Of a stretch of DNA of 46,236 bases, positions 28,377 through 37,257 are shown piece after piece; the stretch's first letter is position 1, and each line of letters starts with the position of its first letter. Where the stretch lies: positions 1-46,236 of the forward strand of contig NZ_JAHVKO010000010.1 of NCBI RefSeq assembly GCF_019800665.1, read 5' to 3'. This DNA comes from Microbulbifer agarilyticus (GTDB lineage: Bacteria > Pseudomonadota > Gammaproteobacteria > Pseudomonadales > Cellvibrionaceae). A program made the translations under genes and the position numbers. Under the pieces are notes generated by a model, which worked only from the letters and a program-made list of their open reading frames with translations, had not been told where the DNA came from and did no database searches.

Positions 28377-30707
28377 ATGAAAGACAGCGAAGGTCCATCT
28401 TCGAATGTGGTATCCCTGCAGCGAGGCTCGCGTGACAAGCGCGAATCCCAGCTGGGGGGCGGCCTGCCTGCCGCAGTAGAAGTGGTGCGCGACAAGGCGC
28501 AGCAACAATTGGTGGAGCTTGTGAAGCAAGTTTTCGCCAAGGTTGATGATTCGCTGTTTGCTATGGGCGAGAAGGCGCACGGGCAAGACGAGCAGGACGG
28601 CCTGTTTCAGGCATTGCGTTTGCTGCGGGTTGAGCGCCGCCGAGTTGTCGAACAGTTTGCCGACAAGTGCGCGCAAGCATTCTATGTGCAGGAAGCTGCC
28701 GACGACGAAGATCCTTACGAGGCAGACAATCTTTCCCTGGTGCATAACGACGATTTGGAACAGTTGGTGGCCGTCGATACGATGGTCGCGAATGCCAAGC
28801 GTGACTTTGCCGAATCCCTGTCTGCGATTTCCCTGCGTTTCGACACCCTGCTTTCCGCCAAGATTTACGACAAGAACAACCCTCTGGGACCCGATGCGAT
28901 TTGCGATGCGTTTGTTGAAGCTTCGCGCTCATTGGATCTGCATATTCGCGCCCGCCTGACTCTGCTGAAAAAGTTTGAGCAGGTGGTAATGGCGAACCTT
29001 GGCACGCTTTACGATACGTGTAACAGCCTGTTTGTTGAGCAGGGAGTATTGCCAACCCTGAAGCATCAGCGCAGTGCACGGCCGCAGCGTCAAGCGGCCC
29101 GTCCGCAAAGACCGCAAGGTGCGGGGGAAGGGCAAGCTGCGCCGGAGCAGGGCGGGGTTTATGCCGGCTCTCCTGGTAATGCTGCCTCTGTTAGTGGTGC
29201 GTCGGGCCACGGCCTGATCCCGCTGGGAAGCGGTGTTGCGCCGATGGCCCCGCAAGATCTGCTTTCTCATCTTGGCGCGCTACAGTCTCACTTGCCCCAG
29301 AGCTACGGTGATGGCCAGGTAGAGTTGCTGAACGTCAACAGCCTTCTGCAGAATCGTTTAGTTGAGGCTCGTGAATCTGCCTCACTGGCAAAGATGGATA
29401 GCGATATCATCAAGCTGGTGGAAATGCTGTTCTCCTTCATCCTTGAAGACCGGAATTTGGCAGAACCGATCAAGTCGCAACTGGGGCGCCTGCAATTGCC
29501 GCTGCTGAAGGTTGCGATCGGAGATAAGTCGTTCTTCAGTAAGGGCGGCCACCCGGCCCGTAAGCTCCTGAATGAGCTGGCCGATGCGTGTACCGGTTGG
29601 CAGGCAAAAGACAACTACGAAAAAGATCCGCTGTACAAAAAGATCAGCGAAGTGGTCGCTCGCGTACTCGCAGAGTTCGACCAGGATATTAATATTTTCT
29701 CCACCCTGCTGGAGTCCTTCCGCGAGTTTATCCTGCGTGAGCGCAAGCGCGCCGAGCGCCTGGAACGGCGGATTGTGGATGAGGCCGACGGTAAGGCCAA
29801 AACCCAGGCCGCACGTGCCCGGGTTGCTGCGGTGATGGATGCGCTGATGGCCGAGCGCGATGTGCCGCCGGTGGTTGCCGATTGGCTGCAGAAGGTCTGG
29901 AGCAATATGCTGTTCCTGACCTGTATCAAAGAGGGTACCGACAGCGAAACCTGGAGCCGGGATGTGCGTACCGCCCGCGATCTGGTGTGGAGTGTGCATG
30001 CCCCTATGCCGGAAAGTCGCAAGCAATTGCTCGGTTTGTTACCCGCATTGCAGGATCGTCTCAAGGCCGGCGTGGAAGCGGTATCGCTGAATACCTTTGA
30101 GGCGCGCCGCCTGTTCGCCGGACTCAAGGAAATTTACCGTGAACGCTTCGCCTTGGCGCAGCGCTTGATGCAAGAGCGCAGCCGGCAGGTTGAGCAGGAA
30201 GCGCGCGCGATGGCAGAGGCGGCCAGTCAGACTGAAACGACAGCGCCAGAACCTGCCGCGGCTGCGGAAGTGTCTGCTCCGCTGGCTGAGGATATGACAG
30301 CGACTGAGGCTGCGCAGGAAGCCGTGGCGGAGCTTCCAGAAATGGAGGCGCTGGAGCAGGCGGTTGCCGAGGTCGAGCTGCAGCCAGATTCTCTTGAGGG
30401 TGAAGACATTCCCGAAACCGATACTCACTGGCAGCAGACGTTCCGCCTGGCGCAGGGGAGCTGGTTCGAGCTCAAGCGCGGTGAGGAAGAGCAATTCCGC
30501 TGCCGCCTGGCTGCGGTTATTAAAGACATCGACCAGTTTATCTTTGTGAATCGCAATGGTGCCAAGGTGGCAGAATTCACCCGTGCGGAGCTGGCGGTTG
30601 CGCTGCGCAAGGGCGAGTTGATGTCGATGGATGATGGCATGCTATTTGAGCGCGCGCTGCAATCGGTCATTGGTACCGTACGCAAGTCCCGGGGCGAGAT
30701 GCACTGA
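28377..30707 (+). CDS. DUF1631 family protein, copy 1
   Basis: This 776-aa cytosolic protein has no known enzymatic role; homologues are sometimes mislabelled thymidine phosphorylase. The N-terminal helical part has VDDSLFAMGEKAHGQDEQDGLFQA. A Pro/Gly/Gln-rich linker lies around residues 235-290. The central helical core has DSDIIKLVEMLFSFILEDRNL and FFSKGGHPARKLLNELADA. An Ala/Glu-rich stretch precedes a compact C-terminal domain (HWQQTF, SWFEL, FVNRNGAKVAEF) reminiscent of PilZ-like folds. ATG 28377 is chosen, though the frame is open to 28305. A second copy follows 465 bases on. Confidence 0.88.
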   Translation: MKDSEGPSSNVVSLQRGSRDKRESQLGGGLPAAVEVVRDKAQQQLVELVKQVFAKVDDSLFAMGEKAHGQDEQDGLFQALRLLRVERRRVVEQFADKCAQAFYVQEAADDEDPYEADNLSLVHNDDLEQLVAVDTMVANAKRDFAESLSAISLRFDTLLSAKIYDKNNPLGPDAICDAFVEASRSLDLHIRARLTLLKKFEQVVMANLGTLYDTCNSLFVEQGVLPTLKHQRSARPQRQAARPQRPQGAGEGQAAPEQGGVYAGSPGNAASVSGASGHGLIPLGSGVAPMAPQDLLSHLGALQSHLPQSYGDGQVELLNVNSLLQNRLVEARESASLAKMDSDIIKLVEMLFSFILEDRNLAEPIKSQLGRLQLPLLKVAIGDKSFFSKGGHPARKLLNELADACTGWQAKDNYEKDPLYKKISEVVARVLAEFDQDINIFSTLLESFREFILRERKRAERLERRIVDEADGKAKTQAARARVAAVMDALMAERDVPPVVADWLQKVWSNMLFLTCIKEGTDSETWSRDVRTARDLVWSVHAPMPESRKQLLGLLPALQDRLKAGVEAVSLNTFEARRLFAGLKEIYRERFALAQRLMQERSRQVEQEARAMAEAASQTETTAPEPAAAAEVSAPLAEDMTATEAAQEAVAELPEMEALEQAVAEVELQPDSLEGEDIPETDTHWQQTFRLAQGSWFELKRGEEEQFRCRLAAVIKDIDQFIFVNRNGAKVAEFTRAELAVALRKGELMSMDDGMLFERALQSVIGTVRKSRGEMH

Positions 30708-30726
30708 TCAACTCCTTTCGGGGGCC

Positions 30727-30742
30727 GCGCTCCGGGGAGCGC
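30727..30742. other. Hairpin after the first DUF1631 gene
   Basis: GCGCTC and GAGCGC pair around CGGG, 20 bases after the stop codon. No T tract follows, so termination is uncertain. The rest of the 30708-31172 gap holds a promoter candidate and no gene I can support. Confidence 0.35.
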
Positions 30743-30979
30743 TGATGGTTGCGAGGGCATCCCGGGGTTGCTATCCGATTCGCAACATGTAACGATTTGT
30801 CACCAAGCATATTTGGCATCCAAATCTACAATTTGGCTGCCATCCCTCCTGAATATCCTGCCATTCCGGCACGACCGTACAATTTTCAAAGAGATTCACG
30901 CAGATTGGTCCTTTTTGGCACTTGCGTGTCGCTGTGCTTTGCAGGATATTGAACGCTGTTTTGAGACATCGGTCGCCTT

Positions 30980-31008
30980 TTGGGCCTTGATGTCACAGCT
31001 TCTATAAA
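30980..31008 (+). promoter_or_regulatory. Putative promoter of the second DUF1631 gene
   Basis: TTGGGC, a 17-base spacer and TATAAA (31003-31008) lie 165 bases upstream of the second DUF1631 start. The -10 and spacing are good, the -35 is partial. Confidence 0.45.
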
Positions 31009-31172
31009 GAAGAGTCATAGAATTTTAGCGGTTTTGGCGCGCAAATCACTTTGAGTCCGCCGAAAATTCGCGCTGATGACCAGGTGCATTCTGTTCGGAT
31101 CGTTGGTTTTTGAGAGAGGTACCCGAGCAGGTGCGCGTCAAGCCGATGCCAGGAGGGCATACTGGGGTGAGC

Positions 31173-33626
31173 ATGGATGATATGGAAAGAAGTAATAACG
31201 AGCTTTTTGTAATCAGTGGTGGCGCGAAGACGGGGCGAGGTGGTGCCTCTGGCGGTAGGTCCGCCACCCGGCAACTAAGTAAAACCGTGAGCCTAGTCAA
31301 TCAAAAAGCCATTCAGTGGATCCAGTCCCGGGCGGAAGAAGTCTTTGCCCAGGTCGACGATTCCCTGTTTACGATGGCGGAAAAAGCGCATCAGCAGGAT
31401 GAGCAAGACCAGCTGTTCCAGGCCATCCGTGCAATTCGGGTAGAGCACAGCAACCTGGTTGATAGCTTCTGTGACGGCGTCGAAGAACGCTTTCACCACC
31501 CCCGCAACGACTCTCCCGGCGAGGATGCCGAGCTCGATTTGCGCGCGGCCGCCAAGGGCCTGTCGCTTGTCAACAACGACGACCTCGAGCAGCAGGTCGC
31601 GATCCGCTCCATGGTTGCCAATGTCCGTCGTGATCACGCCGAGCCCATCGCGGCCCTTTCTCTGCGCCTCGATACCTTACTGCCGGAAAAAATCTACGAC
31701 GAAAACCTGCCGTTAGGCCCCGCGGCAATCTGTGCGGCCTTTGCCGACGCGTTGGATGACGTGGAAATTTCCCTGCGCGCGCGGATGACGGTACTGAAAA
31801 AGTTTGAATTGCAACTCGCCAATCGACTGGGTGAACTGTACGAAGACTGTAACAGCCTGCTGATCGAGCAGGGGGTTTTGCCACATATTCAAGATCCGCT
31901 GCGTCAGCGGAGTCGTCAGCCAGGCGGCCGAGCGCCAATGCCCGGTGCGCCGGCTGCCCCAGTTGTGCCGCCAGTGGCGGGTGAACAGGGTGTTCCGGGT
32001 CCAGGTGCTGCAGATATGCCCGCCGCAGGATTTGCTGGCGGTATACCCGCAGGTTTTGCCGGCCAGCCCGGGGCGGCTGGCTATCCGGCCGCAGGTTCCG
32101 TTGCAAGTTACTCTGGGGGGCCAGGTCTGGCGCCGGCGGGCGCAGGTGTTCCTGCCATGGCAACACCGGCACTGCTGCAGCAGCTCGGTCAATTCCAGAT
32201 GTCGATACCCGCGCACACCGGTGCTACCGGTCAGCTGGTAAATGTCACCGAGTTATTGCAGCAAAGCCTGATTCAATCCAAACAAAGCGCATCGCTGCAC
32301 GAGCTGGATAGCGAAGTCATCCGCCTGGTGGACATGTTGTTCTCGTTTATGCTCGAGGACCGCAACCTGGCAGAGCCGATTAAAGTGCAATTGATCCGCA
32401 TGCAGCTGCCCATGTTGAAGCTAGCTGTCGCGGATAAGGCGTTTTTCAGCAAGGGTGGGCATCCCGCACGCCGCCTGTTGAATGAACTTGCCGATGCCGC
32501 CATTGGCTGGCAGCCGGGCGAAAATTACCTGAACGATCCCCTGTATCGGGAAGTCTGCACCATCGTCGAGGAGGTACTGGCGAAGTACGACCAAGACGAA
32601 CAGATCTTTGTGCGCTTGCTCGAATCTTTCCGTCAGTTCTCTGCGCGCGAACGCAAGCGCGCGGAAGTGATGGAGCGTCGCACCGTCGACGAAGCCCAGG
32701 GTACCGCGCGGGTCGAAGCCTCCAAGGCGCGGGTTGCGGCAGTATTTGACGCACTTACCGCCGAGCGCAAACTGCCAAAGATTGTGCACGAGTGGCTGAA
32801 CCGGGTTTGGAGCAGTGTACTGTTCCGCGCATGCCTGAAGGATGGCACTGACAGTAGTGCCTGGCGCCAGCATGTTCTGACCGCGCGCGACCTGATCTGG
32901 AGTGTGGTTGCACCCATGCCGGAAAGCAGCGTGAAAATGCGTCGCCTGTTGCCGGTGCTGAAGAAGCGCCTTGAGGCCGGTGCGCAATCACTTTCGTTGA
33001 GCCCGAGTGACCGCCAGCGCCTGATGGGCGGTTTGGATATGCTCTATCGTGAGCGCCAGAAATTGGGCGAGCGCGTTGAGTCAGAGCGCGAGCGGCGTAC
33101 CCGCGAGCGCCTGGTGCAAGAGCTGCGCCGTGAGGCCGACAGCATAGTGTCTATTCCGGTAGAGGAGACGACCACCGCTGCGGTGATCGAGGAGCAGGTG
33201 CCGGAAACTCAGGTGCTGGATGAATCCCGTGAGCTGCCGGCAGAGCAGAAGGCGCTGCCGGAAGTGGAAGAGATCCAGCAAGTGGTCACTGAAGCGGCAT
33301 CGGCGAAATCCGAAGACCTCAAGCCGCTGCCCAACGACGACAATCACTGGCAGCAGACTTACCACCTGAAAGACAGCTGGTTCTTGCTGCGCCGGGCGGA
33401 AAAGCTTCCGGTGCGTTGCCGTTTGGCCGCAATTATCAGCGATCTGGACCAGTTTATGTTTGTAAACCGCCAGGGCGCCAAAGTAGGGGTGTACTCGCGT
33501 CTGGAGCTGGCTCACGCATTGCGCAATGAGGAGCTGCTGCCGCTAGAGCAGGGGCCCCTGTTTGAGCGGGCGCTTGAGTATGTGGTCGGCAACTGTGGCG
33601 AAAGTAAAATCGCGATCAGCGTTTGA
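31173..33626 (+). CDS. DUF1631 family protein, copy 2
   Basis: This 817-aa paralogue of the preceding gene has the same order of parts: VDDSLFTMAEKAHQQDEQD, VAIRSMVANVRRDHAEPIAAL, then a longer Pro/Ala/Gly-rich linker (about residues 250-345). DSEVIRLVDMLFSFMLEDRNL, FFSKGGHPARRLLNELADA and the C-terminal block HWQQTYHL, SWFLL, FVNRQGAKVGVY, LFERALEYVVG follow. Core blocks are mostly conserved between copies while the linkers differ freely. The start is uncertain: ATG 31173 follows GGGGTGA; GTG 31167 with AGGAGG upstream is as good. ampD lies next on the same strand. Confidence 0.87.
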   Translation: MDDMERSNNELFVISGGAKTGRGGASGGRSATRQLSKTVSLVNQKAIQWIQSRAEEVFAQVDDSLFTMAEKAHQQDEQDQLFQAIRAIRVEHSNLVDSFCDGVEERFHHPRNDSPGEDAELDLRAAAKGLSLVNNDDLEQQVAIRSMVANVRRDHAEPIAALSLRLDTLLPEKIYDENLPLGPAAICAAFADALDDVEISLRARMTVLKKFELQLANRLGELYEDCNSLLIEQGVLPHIQDPLRQRSRQPGGRAPMPGAPAAPVVPPVAGEQGVPGPGAADMPAAGFAGGIPAGFAGQPGAAGYPAAGSVASYSGGPGLAPAGAGVPAMATPALLQQLGQFQMSIPAHTGATGQLVNVTELLQQSLIQSKQSASLHELDSEVIRLVDMLFSFMLEDRNLAEPIKVQLIRMQLPMLKLAVADKAFFSKGGHPARRLLNELADAAIGWQPGENYLNDPLYREVCTIVEEVLAKYDQDEQIFVRLLESFRQFSARERKRAEVMERRTVDEAQGTARVEASKARVAAVFDALTAERKLPKIVHEWLNRVWSSVLFRACLKDGTDSSAWRQHVLTARDLIWSVVAPMPESSVKMRRLLPVLKKRLEAGAQSLSLSPSDRQRLMGGLDMLYRERQKLGERVESERERRTRERLVQELRREADSIVSIPVEETTTAAVIEEQVPETQVLDESRELPAEQKALPEVEEIQQVVTEAASAKSEDLKPLPNDDNHWQQTYHLKDSWFLLRRAEKLPVRCRLAAIISDLDQFMFVNRQGAKVGVYSRLELAHALRNEELLPLEQGPLFERALEYVVGNCGESKIAISV

Positions 33627-33642
33627 CCTATTTTCCTGATCC

Positions 33643-33692
33643 CGTAGGGCGCGCAAGGCCCATCTGACCTGTGGGTCTCTGCGCGCTTCTAC
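33643..33692. other. Long imperfect hairpin in the DUF1631-ampD gap
   Basis: GTAGGGCGCGCAAGGCCCA and TGGGTCTCTGCGCGCTTCTAC pair with a few bulges. A run of six T's lies 20 bases further on (33706-33711), too far for a classic terminator. It may still end or protect the DUF1631 transcript. Confidence 0.4.
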
Positions 33693-33837
33693 ATCCTCAA
33701 GGGTGTTTTTTGTTCAGAAAATGCCCGATTTCCATAAAAAAACTGCATTAGTCCCATAACTCGTATCGGCGGCTATTGGCAGACTCTTCTTCGCTTCCAT
33801 AGAATAACTTGGTGCCCAGTTTCAGCGGAGTCGTGTT

Positions 33838-34425
33838 TTGAAATATCAGATCCAGTCAGGATGGCTTTCCGGCGTGCGCCGGGTCGCGAGTCCGCACTGT
33901 AATGCGCGTCCTGACAATACGGATGTGGATCTGTTGGTCATTCACAGTATCAGCCTTCCGCCCGGTCAGTACGGCGGCGCCTTTATCGACGAATTTTTCC
34001 TCGGCCATCTGGATATCGATGCCCACCCGTACTTCGCGGAGATTGCCACCTTGCGAGTGTCTGCGCATTTGTTGATCGACCGCAATGGGCGGGTAACCCA
34101 GTATGTGCCTTTCACTGCGCGCGCCTGGCATGCGGGGCAGTCCACCTTTTGCGGGCGGGACAACTGTAACGACTTTTCCATTGGCATTGAGCTCGAGGGG
34201 CTCGATACCGATACCTTTACGGCCGAGCAATACACCGCGCTGGCGGAGGTGACCGCGGCGATCGTGGAGGAATACCCGGGTATCGATCGCTCGAGGATTA
34301 CCGGGCACTCGGACATAGCGCCCGGCAGGAAACTGGACCCGGGACCAGGGTTTCATTGGAGTCAATATTTTCACGAGCTGGATGCGTTGGCCGGGAATAA
34401 CAAAGGCGACCTGCCCGAAGCCTAG
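33838..34425 (+). CDS. ampD: 1,6-anhydro-N-acetylmuramyl-L-alanine amidase AmpD
   Basis: AmpD is a cytosolic zinc amidase that strips the peptide from anhydro-muropeptides during cell-wall recycling and so keeps beta-lactamase inducers low. The 195-aa protein has zinc ligands His36, His157 and Asp167 (E. coli 34, 154, 164), Glu118 in IGIELEG, and Lys165 in SDIAPGRKLDPG. It starts at TTG 33838; the N-terminus SGWLSGVRRVASPHCNARP aligns with E. coli AmpD, and GGAG is nearby. ampE follows on the same strand. Confidence 0.95.
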   Translation: MKYQIQSGWLSGVRRVASPHCNARPDNTDVDLLVIHSISLPPGQYGGAFIDEFFLGHLDIDAHPYFAEIATLRVSAHLLIDRNGRVTQYVPFTARAWHAGQSTFCGRDNCNDFSIGIELEGLDTDTFTAEQYTALAEVTAAIVEEYPGIDRSRITGHSDIAPGRKLDPGPGFHWSQYFHELDALAGNNKGDLPEA

Positions 34426-34463
34426 CGCGGGATAGGTCAGCCACAGATGACAACGGGGGAGTT

Positions 34464-35420
34464 ATGGCACTTTTGATTGTGCTGCTGGCATTGGCGCTGG
34501 TACAGATATGGGGCTCTGGCGGCCCGCTGCACCGGGACGCCTGGTTTGGCCACTGGAAAGATTTTGTGTTGAACCGGCCGGCGCTCAAGCAGCGTTACAG
34601 CCTCGGGTTCGGCATTCTGGTGTTGGCGCCGGTGATGGCGGTGGCACTGTTGTTGGCATTTGCCGAGTCCATGCTGGGTTGGCTCGGCGTGTTGCTGGTC
34701 AGCGTGCCTGCACTGCTGTACTGCTTTGGACGGGGCAACTTTAACGATGCCCTCGCAAGTTACCTGCGTGCCTGGTACCAGGGCGACCTGGATGCGGCCA
34801 AGGTTGCGGCGGGGCCTCTCCTGGGCCCGGATGCTGAGCGGGAAGTGGCGCAAGTCTCCGATGCCCAGTCCTTGCATCGCCTGGTGTTCCACGCTGCCGT
34901 TTACCGCGCGTTCGAGCGGCTGTTCGCGGTGCTTTTCTGGTTTTTGTTGCTGGGTGTGCCCGGTGCATTGTTGTATCGCATGAGCCAGCTGGCCATGTCC
35001 GCATTTGCCCGCCAAGATGCAGAAACCGATGCTGTGTCGGACGATGATGCTGAGACCGAGGACGGTGCAGAAAATTCACAGGCGGAAGAGGGAGCGCTGG
35101 CGGCGCGCTGGTTGTGGCTTATTGAATGGCTGCCGGTTCGCGCTCTGGGCTTCTCGTTGGCAATTGTGGGTAATTTTGCCGGCTGCTACCGGGCGTGGCG
35201 TGAACGCCTGACCTGCAAGGAAACCACGACTGCCGACGTACTCGAGCGCTATATGGAGGGTGCCCTTGGCGGTATCGATAGCAGCGAGTGCAGTGCCGGT
35301 GTTGCGGTGAATGAAGGGCAGCGGCTGTGCGGCGCCGAAGTTGAGGCAATGCAGAGTTTGTTATCCCGTGCGCTGCTGATGTGGATAACGCTGATGGCGT
35401 TGTATGTGCTTTGGGGGTGA
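34464..35420 (+). CDS. ampE: Regulatory signalling modulator AmpE
   Basis: AmpE is an inner membrane protein encoded next to ampD; its exact role in muropeptide signalling is unresolved. The 318-aa protein has an N-terminal helix (MALLIVLLALALVQIW), a helix pair around residues 48-85, and FERLFAVLFWFLLLGVPGALLYR. The C-terminal half has LLSRALLMWITLMALYVLWG. A long acidic insertion (residues 190-215, AETDAVSDDDAETED) sits in a loop. Start ATG 34464 follows GGGGGAGTT. A terminator comes 49 bases after its stop. Confidence 0.92.
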   Translation: MALLIVLLALALVQIWGSGGPLHRDAWFGHWKDFVLNRPALKQRYSLGFGILVLAPVMAVALLLAFAESMLGWLGVLLVSVPALLYCFGRGNFNDALASYLRAWYQGDLDAAKVAAGPLLGPDAEREVAQVSDAQSLHRLVFHAAVYRAFERLFAVLFWFLLLGVPGALLYRMSQLAMSAFARQDAETDAVSDDDAETEDGAENSQAEEGALAARWLWLIEWLPVRALGFSLAIVGNFAGCYRAWRERLTCKETTTADVLERYMEGALGGIDSSECSAGVAVNEGQRLCGAEVEAMQSLLSRALLMWITLMALYVLWG

Positions 35421-35468
35421 CACGCGCGTTTGCTCCCTAGAGCCGGGTCTTACCACTACTTTCTTTCC

Positions 35469-35493
35469 GTGCCGCCCTCAATAGGGCGGCTTT
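35469..35493 (+). terminator. Rho-independent terminator after ampDE
   Basis: GCCGCCCT and AGGGCGGC pair around CAAT, followed by TTTTT. It ends three bases before the ATG of the next gene, so the hairpin's right arm also holds that gene's only Shine-Dalgarno-like bases (AGGG). Confidence 0.88.
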
Positions 35494-35496
35494 TTG

Positions 35497-36501
35497 ATGG
35501 GTAATTTTGTGTCTGATTCTCCTGCCGAATCCATCGATTTGCCGGTGGCTGCGGATATCTTTACCGCTGCCGAGCGGCTCTGCGGTCTCGTGCACCGAAC
35601 ACCACTGATCACATCCTCTGCGCTGAACGAAATACTGGGCGCTGAGGTGTACTTCAAGTGTGAACACTTGCAAAAGGTCGGTGCGTTTAAAGCCCGCGGT
35701 GCGGCGAATGCCCTGTTCCAGTTGCCCGCGGGTACCTCCATGGTGGCGACACACTCCTCCGGCAATCACGGTGCGGCGCTGGCCTGGGCGGCATCGCAGC
35801 GCGGGATTCAATGTACCGTGGTGATGCCGGAAAATGCACCTGCGGCCAAAAGAACCGCGGTTGCCGCCTACGGGGCAAACATTGTGCAGTGCACGCCAAC
35901 CCTTGCCGCGCGGGAATCCACTCTGGCGCAGGTGGTCTCAGAGACTGGGGCGCATGTGGTGCCGCCGTTCGATGATGCGCGGATTATTGCCGGCCAGGGC
36001 ACCGTCGCACAGGAAGTAATAGGGCAGTGCCGTGAACAGGGCTTTGAGCCCGATCTGCTGGTGGCCCCGGTGGGCGGCGGTGGCCTGTTGGCCGGCGTCG
36101 GCTTGGCGGTATCGGCGTTGGCACCACAAATAAAAGTACTGGGCGCAGAGCCGCAGGGTGCGGATGATGCCCAGCGCTCTCTGCGTGGTGGTGTGCGCAT
36201 CACCGAGCTAACCGCCGATACGATTGCCGACGGGCTGCGCACAACCCTCGGGGTGCGCAATTTTGCGGTGATTCGGGAAACCGTTAGCGACGTCGTCACC
36301 GTTTCCGAAGCGGGTATTCGGCAGGCGCTTGAATTATTGTGGAGTCGTACCAAACAGCTGGTGGAACCATCCGCAGCAACAGGAATGGCGGCGCTGCTGG
36401 AGCACCGCGCGCGTTTCCGTGGCAAAAAGGTCGCGGTGGTGCTCACCGGGGGTAATATGGATTTGGCCACCATCCCGACCTTGCTGGCGGAAGCGTCGTG
36501 A
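35497..36501 (+). CDS. Serine/threonine dehydratase-like PLP enzyme
   Basis: This is a fold-type II PLP enzyme of the threonine dehydratase / serine racemase group (334 aa), without a C-terminal regulatory domain. The PLP lysine is in GAFKARGA (Lys65). SSGNHGAAL (87-95) binds the substrate carboxylate, PVGGGGLLAGVG holds the phosphate loop, and VLTGGN is near the end. These proteins deaminate Ser/Thr or racemise Ser or Asp; the substrate cannot be read from sequence. ATG 35497 is chosen; GTG 35509 is a plausible alternative that would clear the terminator. Confidence 0.88.
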   Translation: MGNFVSDSPAESIDLPVAADIFTAAERLCGLVHRTPLITSSALNEILGAEVYFKCEHLQKVGAFKARGAANALFQLPAGTSMVATHSSGNHGAALAWAASQRGIQCTVVMPENAPAAKRTAVAAYGANIVQCTPTLAARESTLAQVVSETGAHVVPPFDDARIIAGQGTVAQEVIGQCREQGFEPDLLVAPVGGGGLLAGVGLAVSALAPQIKVLGAEPQGADDAQRSLRGGVRITELTADTIADGLRTTLGVRNFAVIRETVSDVVTVSEAGIRQALELLWSRTKQLVEPSAATGMAALLEHRARFRGKKVAVVLTGGNMDLATIPTLLAEAS

Positions 36502-36622
36502 ATTCTGCGGACAGGTAAGAGCTGAGAATGTTTATGCACGCGACGAATCTTTGCCCTGGCATTGAGTTTTCGGACACACAGGTTTGCGGCCGTGGGCTGC
36601 TACACTGGGAGGGCGATACTCC

Positions 36623-37186
36623 ATGGCGCCTGTAGCAATGCTTTTGCGCGCAATGAGCGCACTGGTTTGGATGGCCTTGGCCGTAGCCGTGCGTGCAGAA
36701 ACCTTTGCGCTGACGTCTTCGGATTACACCGAGGGTGACACCTTACGCGCCGCACAGCTGTACTATGGGCTGGGTTGTAACGGCGAGAATATCTCGCCCC
36801 AGTTAGCCTGGTCTGGCGCACCCGCGGGTACACGCAGTTTTGCTGTGGTGATGGAGGATATTGACGCGCCTGCGGCAATCGATGCCTGGCACTGGGTTGT
36901 GTTTAACATTCCCGCCGAGGTCACCGAGTTGCCAGCTGGCAGCGGTGATCCCAAAGTTGGTCTGCTACCGGAGGCGATACAAAGCCGCTCGAGCTTCGGT
37001 GATCCCGGTTATGCTGGCGCCTGTCCGCCAGAGGGGCAGGGGGCGCATCGTTATCAATTTCGTGTCTATGCCCTCAAGGTAGAGCAGTTGGCACTGGGTG
37101 ATGAAGCTCCCGCCGCCGAAGTGGCCGCCCAGATTGAAGCCAACAAGTTGGCCGAAGCACAATTAGAAGTAAAAATAGGTCGCTAG
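36623..37186 (+). CDS. YbhB/YbcL family (PEBP-fold) secreted protein
   Basis: This 187-aa protein of the phosphatidylethanolamine-binding / Raf kinase inhibitor-like family has a signal peptide (residues 1-26, ending AVRA). Mature blocks fit the bacterial YbhB fold: NGENISPQLAWSGAPAGTRSFAVVMEDIDAP, WHWVVFNIP, YAGACPPEGQGAHRYQFRVYAL. Residues GACPP, HRYQFRVYAL and the DxDAP stretch form the ligand pocket. The function in bacteria is unknown. ATG 36623 follows GGGAGGGCG; an internal ATG at 36638 would shorten the signal. Confidence 0.9.
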   Translation: MAPVAMLLRAMSALVWMALAVAVRAETFALTSSDYTEGDTLRAAQLYYGLGCNGENISPQLAWSGAPAGTRSFAVVMEDIDAPAAIDAWHWVVFNIPAEVTELPAGSGDPKVGLLPEAIQSRSSFGDPGYAGACPPEGQGAHRYQFRVYALKVEQLALGDEAPAAEVAAQIEANKLAEAQLEVKIGR

Positions 37187-37257
37187 GGGTTCCGTTTTGT
37201 CTCGGGCCTTAGCGCAGAAACTTCAGGCAAGCCGATAAAAGGAAGAAGAGCCTGCCC

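Noticed and set aside
28377..33626. Thymidine phosphorylase label for the two DUF1631 proteins
   Set aside because: No phosphorylase motifs are visible; the sequence is helical with low-complexity linkers, and the label is a known mis-annotation of this family.
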